From Catonia carolina (Eukaryota > Arthropoda > Insecta > Hemiptera > Achilidae): 64,000 bases of DNA. The stretch covers positions 130,760,171 through 130,824,170 of the forward strand of contig JAQMRL010000002.1 in NCBI GenBank assembly GCA_035578175.1, read 5' to 3'. Under the pieces are notes generated by a model, which had not been told where the DNA came from, ran no database searches, and worked only from the letters and a program-made list of their open reading frames with translations. Below are positions 47,601 through 56,179 of the stretch, piece by piece. Every line of letters begins with the position of its first letter. Within the stretch, counting starts at the first letter, position 1. A program made the translations under genes and the position numbers.

Positions 47601-50458
47601 ATTCTACAGGCAATCCTACTAATACGCCCACTGGCTCTTACGTCCTAATGAATTAAATTTTCGATTCAACCTTTTCATTTCATTCTATCTGTCCTAGATT
47701 GTAAAGCCTCAATTCCTTTCTCATATGTTATTTGTTGTCAACCCCTTTCTCTTTTCTTCTGTCCAAGCCTCCATAGACTGTTAAGTCTTTCTGTCCTTAC
47801 CTATTCTATTTCTGGTCCACAAAAATACTAACTCATTCCTTAGCCCTCTCCTACTTTCCACTAAAGAATATCTGACGTAACCTTTGTACAATGCTACATC
47901 TTCACTTCTCTTTTCTTCCTAACTCCACTAATTCCCAAATCTGTATTTGTACTTCTTCGTCTTTTTCATTATCTTCTTTTCTATTTATTTTAATTTGGTT
48001 GAAGTACCTAAGAAAATATCTTAACTGTATTTTTGGTAACAGCTAGAGTTCAATGTTGTGTAAGAAACGAAGATTTGGTGGTTCAAATCATAGTAATTTT
48101 TTTTTGTTTTACATCTTGACTGTTCTACAATTTCTGCTATTGCAGACGGTGGGTAACGATGATAATGAAAATGAGTGATGAAAAAATGCCGGATCTGACC
48201 GGGAATCGAACCCGGGACCCCAGCATAGAAGCCAGTTGTGCTAACCACTACGCCAATGGGTCAGCCGTAATTACTTATATATGAATTTGATTAATAGACA
48301 GTGGTTACCCATGTACTTTGATGGTTAAGTTCAATGAATCGTTCTTTCTCAGGAATGGTCAATCTTAGTCTGTACAAGACGATACCTCTTTTACACATTA
48401 AACAAATCATCCGCATCTCACTGGGTCATGAGGTTGTTTATTGTTTCTAATTGAGTAGACTGCAACGTACAATTATTAGGTACTACGTTTTTCTTTTTAA
48501 GTAAGAAACTCTGCATTTGTTAATTTTGTGCAGGTTTTAATCTTTATATACTAAAATGTAATCTTTGGTTTTGTGTGGGTAATTAATTCATAATTTAATC
48601 GGTTTGTTAAAATCAGTAGTTACAGTAATTAAATTTTTAGTACCATGAATTCATTAGTTTTTTAAATTTATGAATTTATGTTGTTGGTAATTATATTTTT
48701 AATTAAGTTAATTTGATATACTGTGTAGTAATAAAATATGTATCACATGCTTATTTATTACTCCAAAGCAATTAAATTAAATTTTTAAAAAGGCAATATC
48801 ATAAAAATGTTTTCCTTAGATTTGAAAATGCTGAATTTTTGTAAACCAGTTTTTTTATTGTTAAAATATACTTGAGGAACTGAATGTAATTTAAGCTCCT
48901 TAAATAGTGGTCTATATGAAGCGAGGTGGTGAGCTCCCACTCATACAACTAATAGCTTTCTTCTGTATTTAAAAAAACCCTTCCCGTATTACCCATACTA
49001 AAATTATTTCACACTAAAATTTTTATTTTTTACGAGAGGAAACCGAATTTACCCTGGTACCCAGTTAGGTCTTTACCTGGGGCATGCGGAGCTCTGCCGA
49101 AGGCAACTATCCACCAAAACCTTCCAGTTCCTTTCTATCCCATTCCGACTTGCCGCAGGATCACCGTTCGGCATAACTTCACAACAAGCCAGTGTATCGC
49201 ACATATTTAGCCATTAATTATGTTGCTAATAAATTAATGTATTTTATAATAGCAAAGAAAATAGTTTATTTAAATATCCGTTAAAAGTAATCGTTATAAA
49301 AATAAAAGAGAACAATCAATTAAATGTAACCGCTAGCTCATAAATATATATTAATATTTCCGACATAATAATGATACATTTTTATGTATGTTTGTGTCGG
49401 TAAAAAATTTAGTAAATGTTTATGAATGTGGGGAGAAGTCCGTTACTTGTCTCAATAACCTATTAAAAGTAAAATTAATGTGTCGTGTTAAGTAAGCAAT
49501 CATTACACCATAATATTAACTTGTATTGTGTGTAGTAATTGCTTACACATGTCTTGTAATTTTTAACGGAAAATGAGACCTTTGAAAGTTAAAAGAAGGG
49601 TTCTCATTGGCCCGATGTCATACATAGAGGGGGTTGTACCGAGTTATTATATAGAGGGCAATTTTAATTTTTCAGAGAGTTCGTTGTTAATTTTAATAGA
49701 TAGATGATGGCTTGATTTAAAAAGAGCTTGTCGTTATTTTTAATGGATCATAGTTTGGTGTGAAGTGTAATATAACAACAATCTTTACATCATTATTGTT
49801 TTAGTTATTTATTTTAAAGTTGATTAAAGGCGCGGAATTCTAATAATTTATATTGTGAGCTGTGGTGAACATCGATGTTACATATCAGGTTTTTATAAAA
49901 TAATAATATAAAGTTTAAACTGTTAATGTTTTGCATTGTGTACACATCAATTGTTTAAGTTTAATTAAAATATCGTAAAATTAATCTGTTATTTTTATTC
50001 TGCATTGCATGAATGTTTCCATTCCTTTCAATTATTCGATCGAAGTCACATCTTTGGATCAGTATTCTTTTCTATTGTTTTAATTTTGTTTTTTAATTGT
50101 ATGTTACCATACAAATTTTTAATGGTACACCGGAGATTCTTTATTAGCTGACACTAAAATATTTATGGAAGCTTGTAGTTTTGTTTTATTTTCTTATTGT
50201 TTAATTAGTTGTGGAAAAAGTGCAAGCGTTTCTTTTCATTTCTGAATTTTGTTTAATAAGTTTAACAGTTTGTCATAAAAATTTTATTATTTTCATTCAT
50301 TTAATCTGATTAATGATTTAATTTTTCAGCGTGGTGGAGACTGTATGGTACTACCATCTTTAAGCAATGATGAAGCAAAAGCATTATTCCCCAAAGGATT
50401 TTCTTCCGTAATTGTGCCTTCTGGTAAAAATTATATCCGTATTACACCACAGCCATAG
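31303..50458 (+). CDS. PRDX6: 1-Cys peroxiredoxin (PRDX6 type), 5 exons, complete
   Basis: Thiol peroxidase that reduces hydrogen peroxide and lipid hydroperoxides. Exons: 31303-31388, 36282-36438, 43288-43505, 45433-45505 and 50330-50458 (stop TAG), all with GT-AG borders and consistent phase, giving 220 residues, the normal family length. The start ATG follows AAAAC and opens [20 protein letters not shown]. The peroxidatic Cys is Cys44 in [17 protein letters not shown], with no resolving Cys of the 2-Cys type at the C-terminus. The GxSxG element GVSWG (Ser29) and upstream His23, used in mammals for the phospholipase activity, are conserved. [32 protein letters not shown] and the C-terminal YIRITPQP complete the family signature. 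The introns (4.9, 6.8, 1.9 and 4.8 kb) are loaded with transposons. A Helitron ends 39 bp before exon 45433. Confidence 0.96.
31389..33970. other. peroxiredoxin intron 1, left part: no gene seen
   Basis: AT-rich and largely featureless. A SINE-like patch lies near 31770-31850. A truncated family S3 3' body is at about 32823-32895 (GTGGTTGTTGGTGTACTTGG, then TTGCAATTCGTACACG). Confidence 0.4.
33977..34545 (+). mobile_element. LINE reverse-transcriptase C-terminal fragment, frameshifted
   Basis: Three + frames in turn read [40 protein letters not shown] and [12 protein letters not shown]; then [40 protein letters not shown] and AVEMDFW; then [20 protein letters not shown] and [19 protein letters not shown]. 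This is the thumb and C-terminus of an RTE-like LINE. Two frameshifts break it, but the codons are well preserved, so it is moderately young. Same strand as the peroxiredoxin. Confidence 0.82.
34880..35441 (-). mobile_element. second LINE fragment, opposite strand
   Basis: On the - strand, 35441-35229 reads [40 protein letters not shown] and [20 protein letters not shown]. Degraded thumb sequence follows down to about 34880 ([15 protein letters not shown]). It belongs to an RTE/CR1-like family different from the fragment at 33977-34545. The 159-codon + strand frame at 34891-35370 is its antisense shadow. Confidence 0.62.
35404..35460. repeat. perfect palindrome, 28-bp arms, 1-nt spacer
   Basis: The left arm at 35404-35431 starts AAGCCTTTCACCTC; the right arm at 35433-35460 is its exact reverse complement and ends GAGGTGAAAGGCTT. 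One arm is LINE coding sequence (KEEVKGL on the - strand); the other is an inverted duplicate at the broken 5' end of that LINE. Confidence 0.95.
35566..35621. repeat. (ATT)n microsatellite
   Basis: About 18 uninterrupted TAT/ATT units. Confidence 0.95.
35815..36112. mobile_element. fold-back (GGATCC) repeat copy
   Basis: The left part GTGGTGGTTCCACCTTCATC, AGAATACATAAAAT pairs with the right part TATGCAGATGATGTGGATCC, ACCAAAACATG. The centre holds TGAACTGAAGATACAGTATC. The right flank ends GGATTTCGCTGCAGGACGCA, as in the copy at 18315-19095. Confidence 0.55.
36800..37741 (+). mobile_element. 5'-truncated LINE (jockey/I-like ORF2 C-terminus)
   Basis: A frame open from about 36803 to TAG at 37544-37546 encodes about 248 residues without a stop: [60 protein letters not shown], then a C-terminal CxCGxxQTxxHxxxxC motif ([19 protein letters not shown]) and YLDRLDV. 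This is the region after the reverse-transcriptase core of a jockey/I-related non-LTR element. The 3'UTR runs to the CATACGCTAAATAAATTA tail at about 37741. The intact frame suggests recent arrival. It lies in peroxiredoxin intron 2, sense orientation. Confidence 0.8.
38028..38045. repeat. (AGA)n tract, probable LINE/SINE 3' tail
   Basis: Follows GTGTGTCGGCACTATA, a 3'-end-like sequence ahead of a trinucleotide tail. No coding part remains. Confidence 0.5.
38841..38975 (+). pseudogene. truncated second ORF of the ISL2EU-like element
   Basis: A 44-residue frame: [44 protein letters not shown]. Its start resembles the N-terminus of proteins with a SWIM finger and YqaJ nuclease domain that accompany ISL2EU transposases (NLPkVdafMva-FF-NPDF-aaE pattern). 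It loses similarity after ASELNN and runs tail-to-tail into the transposase 3' end. Identification by recalled family pattern only. Confidence 0.5.
38954..39925 (-). mobile_element. DDE_Tnp_4 transposase exon of the ISL2EU-like element
   Basis: A 323-codon open frame. Motifs: [18 protein letters not shown] (first catalytic Asp region), [38 protein letters not shown] (second Asp region), AILADRGF (ADRGF), and a C-terminal helix block with [15 protein letters not shown] (catalytic Glu) and [18 protein letters not shown]. No stop or frameshift. The first ~30 residues ([13 protein letters not shown]...) come from a palindromic and tandemly repeated stretch (39816-39900) and are probably not original coding sequence; family similarity starts near [20 protein letters not shown]. 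Frame integrity leaves activity possible. Confidence 0.82.
39816..39860. repeat. perfect palindrome, 21-bp arms, 3-nt spacer
   Basis: Arms at 39816-39836 and 39840-39860 around GCA, built on CTTCATTTGCGCAT. Further partial direct copies (GCATATGAAGAT) follow at about 39878 and 39891. Confidence 0.93.
39996..40178 (-). mobile_element. THAP zinc-finger exon of the ISL2EU-like element
   Basis: From ATG at 40178: [40 protein letters not shown], then FFCEDHFD. The C2CH THAP pattern is present: two Cys in CAVPKC, the invariant Trp in RKWLQL, and Cys/His in CEDHF. The exon ends at a good donor (CATTTCGAT then GTAAGT at 39995-39990), so it is spliced to the DDE exon. THAP domains bind the transposon's own ends. 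Confidence 0.8.
41750..42080 (+). mobile_element. possible LINE relic
   Basis: Starts with [12 protein letters not shown], the same motif as [12 protein letters not shown] in the LINE at 5633-6036, then decays with stops and frameshifts. Weak evidence. Confidence 0.3.
42190..42500 (+). mobile_element. tRNA-derived SINE, family S3, full-length-like
   Basis: The head has ACCGGGTTGGTTTAGAGGTA (A box) and AAGGTTCCTGGTTCAAATCC (B box), with a 13-bp anticodon-arm palindrome (42224-42250). The body runs through CAGTGGTTACCGGTGTACTT, CTCAGGAATGGTCGACCTGA and GGGGTTGCTTATTGTTCTGA to GCAACGTACACAAATTTAGG. It is about 310 bp, and two more copies are in the window. Confidence 0.78.
42770..43180 (+). mobile_element. 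decayed LINE reverse-transcriptase C-terminal relic
   Basis: Broken + frames read [30 protein letters not shown], [17 protein letters not shown] and VVLDDL, fitting the post-RT region of an RTE/CR1-like LINE. Many stops. Confidence 0.42.
43200..43220. repeat. (GT)n microsatellite
   Basis: About ten uninterrupted GT units, 67 nt before peroxiredoxin exon 3. Confidence 0.9.
43870..43979. repeat. 110-nt hairpin, 39-bp stem
   Basis: Arms at 43870-43908 and 43941-43979 pair at 36 of 39 positions (core GAGGATGCTGGTACAG against CTGTACCAGCATCCTC). The loop is 32 nt. It lies in peroxiredoxin intron 3. It has the size of a pre-miRNA or a small palindromic MITE. Confidence 0.8.
44464..45393 (-). mobile_element. 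Helitron, 930 bp, both ends present, helicase remnant
   Basis: On the - strand the element starts TCTGTATATTAATAGCGAGC after an A (45394) and ends in CTAG (44467-44464) followed by T. The 3' hairpin GTGCGGG-TTTT-CCCGCAC (44493-44476) lies 8 nt before CTAG. These are canonical Helitron termini at an A/T target. Upstream of the hairpin the - strand reads [40 protein letters not shown] and [10 protein letters not shown], the last motifs of the PIF1-like RepHel helicase (about 44680-44510). Frame breaks and the missing Rep domain make it non-autonomous. Rolling-circle elements of this kind are mobilised in trans. Confidence 0.88.
46451..47408 (+). mobile_element. mariner-family transposon with intact ends and deleted catalytic core
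   Basis: Terminal inverted repeats GGGTGATTCAAAA...GAGCGCCGGTTTT (left from 46455, right to about 47406) sit in TA context. The coding strand begins [20 protein letters not shown] (ATG 46620), reads [16 protein letters not shown], shifts frame at a T-run near 46780, and continues [20 protein letters not shown] and [20 protein letters not shown]. It then jumps directly to [20 protein letters not shown] and ends [20 protein letters not shown], stop at 47301. The segment with the first two catalytic Asp is missing. A non-autonomous deletion derivative in peroxiredoxin intron 4. Confidence 0.88.
48010..48480 (+). mobile_element. SINE family S3, interrupted by an S2 SINE
   Basis: The left part (about 48030-48096) ends with TGGTGGTTCAAATCATAGTA (B box). 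The body resumes after 48270 with CAGTGGTTACCCATGTACTT, CTCAGGAATGGTCAATCTTA and GCAACGTACAATTATTAGGT. The S2 insert falls just after the B box. Confidence 0.7.
48097..48270 (-). mobile_element. tRNA-derived SINE, family S2
   Basis: The - strand head GGCTGACCCATTGGCGTAGT, GGTTAGCACAACTGG and B box GGGTCCCGGGTTCGATTCCC are nearly perfect tRNA promoter elements. The body runs through CCGGCATTTTTTCATCAC to an A-rich tail (T-run at 48098-48105 on +). Confidence 0.82.
48481..50325. other. peroxiredoxin intron 4, right part: no gene seen
   Basis: AT-rich, without paired termini. A GC-richer patch at about 49030-49215 (TACCCTGGTACCCAGTTAGG, GGAGCTCTGCCGAAGGCAAC) stands out and may be a retroelement fragment that I could not classify. 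Confidence 0.4.
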
Positions 50459-50530
50459 GTATGGTTTGGGTGGTGTTATTTCATTTTTATTATTTATTAT
50501 TATTATTTTTCTATTATTTCACAATATTTA

Positions 50531-50536
50531 AATAAA
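50531..50536 (+). other. candidate peroxiredoxin polyadenylation signal
   Basis: AATAAA, 73 nt after the stop codon; another AATAAA follows near 50586. Confidence 0.55.
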
Positions 50537-50964
50537 ACGCACTTGGGTAGATGTAATGTTAATTATTTTCAATGTTTGTATTCTTAAATAAATAACAGTT
50601 TATATATATATTATTATTTCTACAGCTGCAAGAATAAGATAAATATAATTTTACATATAACTTTTTTACAAATGTACATCAATATCATAAGTAGATTATT
50701 TTATTATTTTGTGTTTTTGAAATTAATATCTATAGACTAATTTGTAGCATCACAATAAAAACTGCAGTGGATTCATTTTATGGTGTACTTTTCAAATCTT
50801 AGCAAATGGTCTGACTAACGAATGTTTTAGTTAATATATATATATATATCGTTATTCTATTGTATAAATATTCTATCATTATAAATTGCACTAACTTTGC
50901 AGCTGCTGAGATCCTTATGATCTACTTACAGAACTTTCAATGGATTCACCACCATCAGATTGCT

Positions 50965-51655
50965 GTTTAGGTCATCAGCCGAAAGGCTATTTTGAACCTC
51001 TGAAGGCTTTCCTAAGTAAAACAAGGAGTGACGTGGTTTACCTCGCCTTCTTCACCGAATAGAAAAATGTGCTAATCAGCATGCCAGGCCCTCTGAAAAG
51101 CATCTACTTTCTACTCTGCAAATGACACCTTCACTTCATTCACCACAGAGGTCTGGCTGTATACAGTCAATTCTCAATTTAACGAACTAGCCTCCTAAAT
51201 AAATAAAACAGTTTAAAAATTACAAAAATCTAAGGAATTTTAATTTTTGTGAAGAAAAACCCTGTTCTTTTCTTTCATTAAGGTAGTTTTCTGAAAGTTA
51301 TGATAAGAGTAAGGCCATAATAAAAAAATCCAATATTTATTTTAACACATTATAGAAACATACATGACCCGATTGTGTTATAACTGAATGACTTTCAATT
51401 TAACAAACTTTCACAACATATAGTATCCCCCAATTAGTCCGTTTAATCAATCATTGACTGTAGAAAATTCATTAAAGTCAGAGGAGATAACGGTTGACTA
51501 GTGTATTTTACACCTCTACCTCTTCTGTTCTTAAATACTTCAGTCATATAATTGGCTGACCGTGATAAAAAAAATAAAGAAGTGTTATTTTTTGTAGTCC
51601 TGGAACTAGCAGATTGGGTACAAAAATTTTACACTCCAGTTGCCTTTTATGAACA
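50965..51655 (+). repeat. interspersed repeat, family B, with nested MITE
   Basis: Starts CTGTTTAGGTCATCAGCCGA, contains CTCTGAAAAGCATCTACTTT and CTAGCAGATTGGGT. It matches 13869-14232 on both sides of the MITE at 51162-51462. Confidence 0.65.
51162..51462. mobile_element. pogo/Tigger-like MITE, 301 bp
   Basis: TACAGTCAA at the left and TTGACTGTA at the right, with imperfect extension (TTTAACGAACTAG / CTAATTAGTCCGTTTAA). It is inserted at a TA of repeat B; the host sequence reads continuously if it is removed. Confidence 0.75.
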
Positions 51656-52011
51656 CAAAAATACTGTTATCTGAGTACGTAAAATATAAGAAATTTAAAA
51701 AAATTAAAAATTACAGAATATGTATCTTCAGTCATTCATGTAATAAATTTTATGTAGATGACTGAAGATATAACATCTCTTATTGGTTTTTAAATTGTTT
51801 AAAGTTTCATGTGATATTTTATGTACTCTTTTTGTTAATTTCTTTTGAAATGATTTTTATATGAATTTGTTCCTAATTTTTCTTTATTTAAGAGTTCTTT
51901 TTTGTTTTGATTTTACTATTAAGTTATTTAAAGTTTTTTTGATGATTGTGAAATCCATTGAAACATGTGTAAGTAGATTACTATAAGGATCAAGGTAGCT
52001 GAAAGGGTTAG

Positions 52012-52574
52012 TGTTATAAGTATAAGTAAGCCCCTTAAAAATTAAATTATTCCTTCTAGAACGATCCTCTAGATTAACAATTTTACCCTTCAGAAAATTA
52101 GTCTCGCTCTTTAATTTTGATACCTCCACTTTTAAACCGACATTTTCTTTTATTACCTAGAGAATTTTTTAGTTCATTCATGTCGGTTTTAGGTGCTAAA
52201 TTACTTAATTTTTTACCCAAAAGCCTTCCTAACACTGCTTTCATATCCTTTACTGAAGCTTGTGTTGATCCTGATGCCATATCTTTTGTGGTTTTCTTCT
52301 CTTCTTGACCAAAATTTTTCAGGAGAACTTAATGATGGCGGACACTTATTCGGTGAAAAATAACTTTCAAGCGCGTTCGGCATTCAAAAATACACTAATT
52401 TAATATTCTTACAACAAAAATAAATTAAAATACAAATACTAATGAATATAAATACAATTTTTCACTATCGGACACGCCACTACACGAACAATGAATATTT
52501 AAATATTATTTATCTTTAACGATACGGAGAATGTCAAATACATCTACTCTCTACAACTGTCATTTTACTAATCT
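52012..52574 (-). mobile_element. short non-LTR derivative with 12-bp target duplication
   Basis: The direct repeat TGAAAGGGTTAG flanks the insert (52000-52011 and 52575-52586). On the - strand it holds about 290 bp of 5' sequence, then an ORF1-like frame from ATG 52280: MASGSTQASVKDMKAVLGRL, LGKKLSNLAPKTDMNELKNS. After a frameshift it continues SKLKSETNFLKGKIVNLEDR, SRRNNLIFKGL, a coiled-coil ORF1 motif of LINEs. It ends in CTTACTTATACTTATAACAC. No reverse transcriptase remains. Confidence 0.72.
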
Positions 52575-52954
52575 TGAAAGGGTTAGAGAGATTTGTAATA
52601 ATATACAATAGAATTGATTTAAAGCAGCAGAATGCGTTATGAAGCTTTATTTTTTTCAAATCATTTTCTGAAATTTGTTGTTTTTGTTTTTTCTCACAGT
52701 TCTGTGTATCTATGTGTTATTCATAGTATCATCTATATTACTTAGCTTATCTTTTACAGATTTTTCTGATTTTTTTTCATTACATATAATAAAAAACTAA
52801 GAGTTCCTAGAACAAAGATTACCAAATTTGGTAATGTAGTACTTAACACTGGGTAACAAGGTCCAATGTGTACTGAAATTATCAAAATATTTGCATTTAT
52901 GATTATATTATAAGTTGTTTGATATTATTTTTAATATAATGCTTACTGGTTCAG

Positions 52955-53601
52955 TACAGTAATCCCTTGCCAGCTTTGGTTGATTTTCCCATGTGTCAAA
53001 ATGTTATAATTTGTTTTCCTAGTTATTTATTTAATTCTCACTACGGTTTATTACACATGTGTAATTTATCAAAGGGAAGAATTTAATGACATAAATAAAC
53101 ATTACATGGGTGAAACATTAATTACAAAATTTGGATGGATATCAATTGAAAAATCTAATGATGCGTTCTTAATTGCACTCTTGTAAAAATACAAGTGGAC
53201 CATATCAAAGATCCGTGACATCTCGGTCGAGCTGCAGTTTTCTTTAATGTATTTTAATTATAATTTGTCAGTCGGTTTAGAATAGATGAGTCACGAGTGT
53301 TGGTGCATTAGAAAAACAAGGAAAATGCAAAAGAGAGCACCTTTCAATGAATAAAATACACCTTTTTGTTTACCTTAAAAACAGAGGTTTTGAATACTTG
53401 GATTGAACTAAAAAAAGGATGCCTCTCGGTTATGGTTTAAATCAAAAGAAAAAAAATGGTATTTTTACGACCATTTTGTTCAATAAAGTGATAAAAAGTA
53501 GCATCACTGATGGATCTATGCTTTGGTACATTAATCATCAAAAATATGTTTTTAATTCTTGTTCATGAACATAACCTAATAAATAGCGAGGGATTACTGT
53601 A
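52955..53601. mobile_element. pogo/Tigger-like non-autonomous element, 647 bp
   Basis: TACAGTAATCCCTTGCC at the left and GCGAGGGATTACTGTA at the right, TA-bounded. The interior includes GATCCGTGACATCTCGGTCG but no open frame of note. Confidence 0.75.
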
Positions 53602-53951
53602 TAATAAAATTGGTATTACTTAAGAAAAGTTTTGTGATTTCAATTGTAGTGTCTTAATTGTAATGTAATATATTTTTGTACTTTCTTATGTTACCATTGT
53701 TAATTGGATTCAATAAAACAATAAAGAATTGTTATAGTAAAATGACGTTGACAAAGTTTATTTCCTTTTTTTCTCATCAGGTTACAACAATATGCCATCC
53801 ATGATTTAATATGTATGTACTAGAAATTGCTTCTTCACAATCAATAAGCTGGAATGATTTAATCAGCTTTATTTTTGACTATTCTAATCTTGTCTCTCTG
53901 AAGCCACTCATCCATTCAGTCCTTCAGGACTGCTAAAATTATCTTCTAATA

Positions 53952-54881
53952 CAGTGGTTCCTAACCTTTTTATCATCCGTACCCCTTGAGTAGACTTTTT
54001 ACTATTAAGTACCCCCTGCAACCATTTACATGTAAAATTTACTTACATACATTTTTATTAACCCTATTATCAATTTAGAGATAAAAGGTACAAAAACCCC
54101 AACATATATAAAATATATGATTTTTATTTTACTATCCAAAAATCAGTTTGAATTATCATATTAAATAACATATCAACATAATGAAAATATTCTTTTGTTA
54201 CTTTGAAAATGTTTATGAAAAGTTTACTCAATGGGATCCTTGAGCTTGTATTTCAGAGCTCAGCTGTTTAAAATCCAGTTCAAATGATGACAGGTACAGC
54301 CTCAAATCTGGAGATGCTTCAAGCTTATTCCTATATTCATTTTTCATGAATTCATAGAAAGAAAATGCTCTCTCGACAAGTACTGTGCTTGTAAAGGGTC
54401 ACAAATATTTTAGGGCTTTATCGCTGATACTTTTACGTTCTGTTCTCATTCCTGCCCTTAATTCAGTGAGATTTGTATTTTTGAACTTGGACTGCAAAAG
54501 AAGAATCTGTTGAGATTTCTATTAGTGCTTTTTTTCTCTGATATTGACAAGTTTGTAGCTAGTTCAAAGTAATACTGATCAAAGGGATTAGAAATCCAGT
54601 TCTTTTCAAAATTTCGCTCCGTAAAATCTCTTAATGACATCTAAAGGCCTTTTAAGTCTGACATATTAAATTTTATTTCTTTTGACAGTTTCAGATTGTT
54701 CTCAGCTAAGAAACTGTGAAGTAGGCTGAAAACTTCACACTGGTTCTTAATGATAAAGAATTCCCAAAAGTAGTTATATTTTTAAATAACAATTTCCACC
54801 ATTACTGATATTTTTTCGCGTACTCGAACAGCCCTCTTCCGTACCCTTAGGGGTACGCGTACCATAAGTTGGGAACCACTG
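53952..54881 (-). mobile_element. hAT element, 930 bp, with perfect 8-bp target duplication
   Basis: Terminal inverted repeats CAGTGGTTCCTAACCTTTTT / AAGTTGGGAACCACTG are flanked by TTCTAATA on both sides (53944-53951 and 54882-54889). On the - strand, 54640-54458 keeps a transposase piece (MSLRDFTERNFEKNWISNPF, DQYYFELATNLSISEK) of the ZBED5/FAM200-like hAT group. The rest of the transposase is lost or decayed. The clean target duplication shows a true insertion between the peroxiredoxin and RpL35 genes. Confidence 0.9.
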
Positions 54882-55125
54882 TTCTAATACGTTGCATTAC
54901 TGATCTATTTTAGTTATTTTTTTTTATTTTCACTTCATTATGTAGCTTACTTTAACCCTTTCAGTACCAACATTCGGAAATCAGGACATTGATATATTTT
55001 ACGTAGTGATAACATTCGGCTTGCCAGATGTTCGTACGTTATGCATAAAGTGCCAACGTTCAGATAACCAAACATTTCCAAAAAAAACTTTCAAACAAAA
55101 ATTAATGGAATAATGTATTTTGAAA

Positions 55126-55805
55126 CCGCCTCAGTGACGTAGTGACTAGCGCGCTAGCCTACAAAGCAAAAGGTCCCGGGTTAGATTCCCAGCTAGGATC
55201 TGGAAAGTTTAGCCCGTTAAAACCACCATTAACCCCTTGCCAGTTCCTGACGGAATATTACATCGCACCGATAATGCACGAAAAAGAACGCTGACGGAAT
55301 ATTACGTCGATAGCATTAAGTATTTACTTTCACTGTCTTTCACAATGATATAGAGCGCTAGTACATAGCTTTAAAGTAGTTAACGCATAATTTTATTACC
55401 ACGAACGCAAAGTGACGATCGTTAGTTACGGTGGTCTGTGTGCTCGAATAGCCTATAAATGTAATGATTTTTATGTGTTAAGTATTTTTTAAGTAATTTT
55501 ATAGAAAACAATTATGGACTTACAGAATTTATTTCAATAATACAACATTAAGATTGGTTAGGTAACCAATTTTTTAAAATTATGAATAAAATTATTTTAC
55601 ATGCAAAAAGTTGCTTTTAATATCATATTAGGTCATAATTAGCTGTAATAATTATGTTGAAGCAAAAAAAAGTAGAGCAAAATAATATTCATTTCTGAAA
55701 AAAATAAACCGGTAAGGGGTTAAGGTACCAAAACCCACAGTAGTTGCTAATGACCAAGCTATTGATGTGACTTTAAATAAACTAAAAAAAACTATTTTGA
55801 ATATT
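55126..55805 (+). mobile_element. SINE family S4, split by a piggyBac MITE
   Basis: The head AACCGCCTCAGTGACGTAGT, GACTAGCGCGCTAGCC (A box) and GGTCCCGGGTTAGATTCCCA (B box) is followed by CTAGGATCTGG. After the 55229-55723 insert the body resumes with CCCACAGTAGTTGCTAATGA and an A-rich tail. Confidence 0.78.
55229..55723. mobile_element. piggyBac-type MITE (inner)
   Basis: TTAACCCCTTGCCAGTT at the left and AACCGGTAAGGGGTTAA at the right; the interior repeats GACGGAATATTAC twice near the left end. Non-coding. Confidence 0.82.
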
Positions 55806-56179
55806 TTCAGTGTAAAGAATTTTTTATGAACTCAATAAAAATTAATTTTAAACGGGAAATTTTATTTTTCTGAAACGCTGAAATTTTGTTCAGCAATGGC
55901 AGACTTATGCCTGCAAGTTTTCAAAATAAGAGCAGGCACTTTTTGTACACCCTTATTCAAATTAATGGCACTTTACATCAAACTTTTAAATATTGTTTCG
56001 TCACTGAAAGGGTTAATTATTTATCATACTATATAAACTTACATTACGCTTGTTTAACTGTATACAAGGCAAGGTGGAACTGTTAGTATTGCTAGACACT
56101 GAAGCTTACAATGATATGATACACGTACTCTAGAAACAGAAAAATCCTGTTCTTACCCAAAACTTAATATAAATCAACC

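Larger units (their letters stand above)
50930..52670. mobile_element. fold-back (GGATCC) repeat copy containing two insertions
   Basis: Starts TCAATGGATTCACCACCATC at 50938, breaks at 50964, and resumes near 51675 with TCTGAGTACGTAAAATATAA, TGTATCTTCAGTCATTCATG, GTTTCATGTGATATTTTATG and ATTGAAACATGTGTAAGTAG. It breaks again at 52012 and finishes 52587-52670 with AATTGATTTAAAGCAGCAGA. The pieces line up with the copy at 18315-19095. Insertions are repeat B (50965-51655) and a short LINE derivative (52012-52574). Confidence 0.6.
54952..56016. mobile_element. piggyBac-type element (outer), split by a SINE
   Basis: TTAACCCTTTCAGTACC at 54952 and CACTGAAAGGGTTAA ending at 56016. TTAA target plus matching inverted repeats identify a piggyBac-type non-autonomous element. 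Without the inner SINE it would be about 0.4 kb. Confidence 0.78.
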
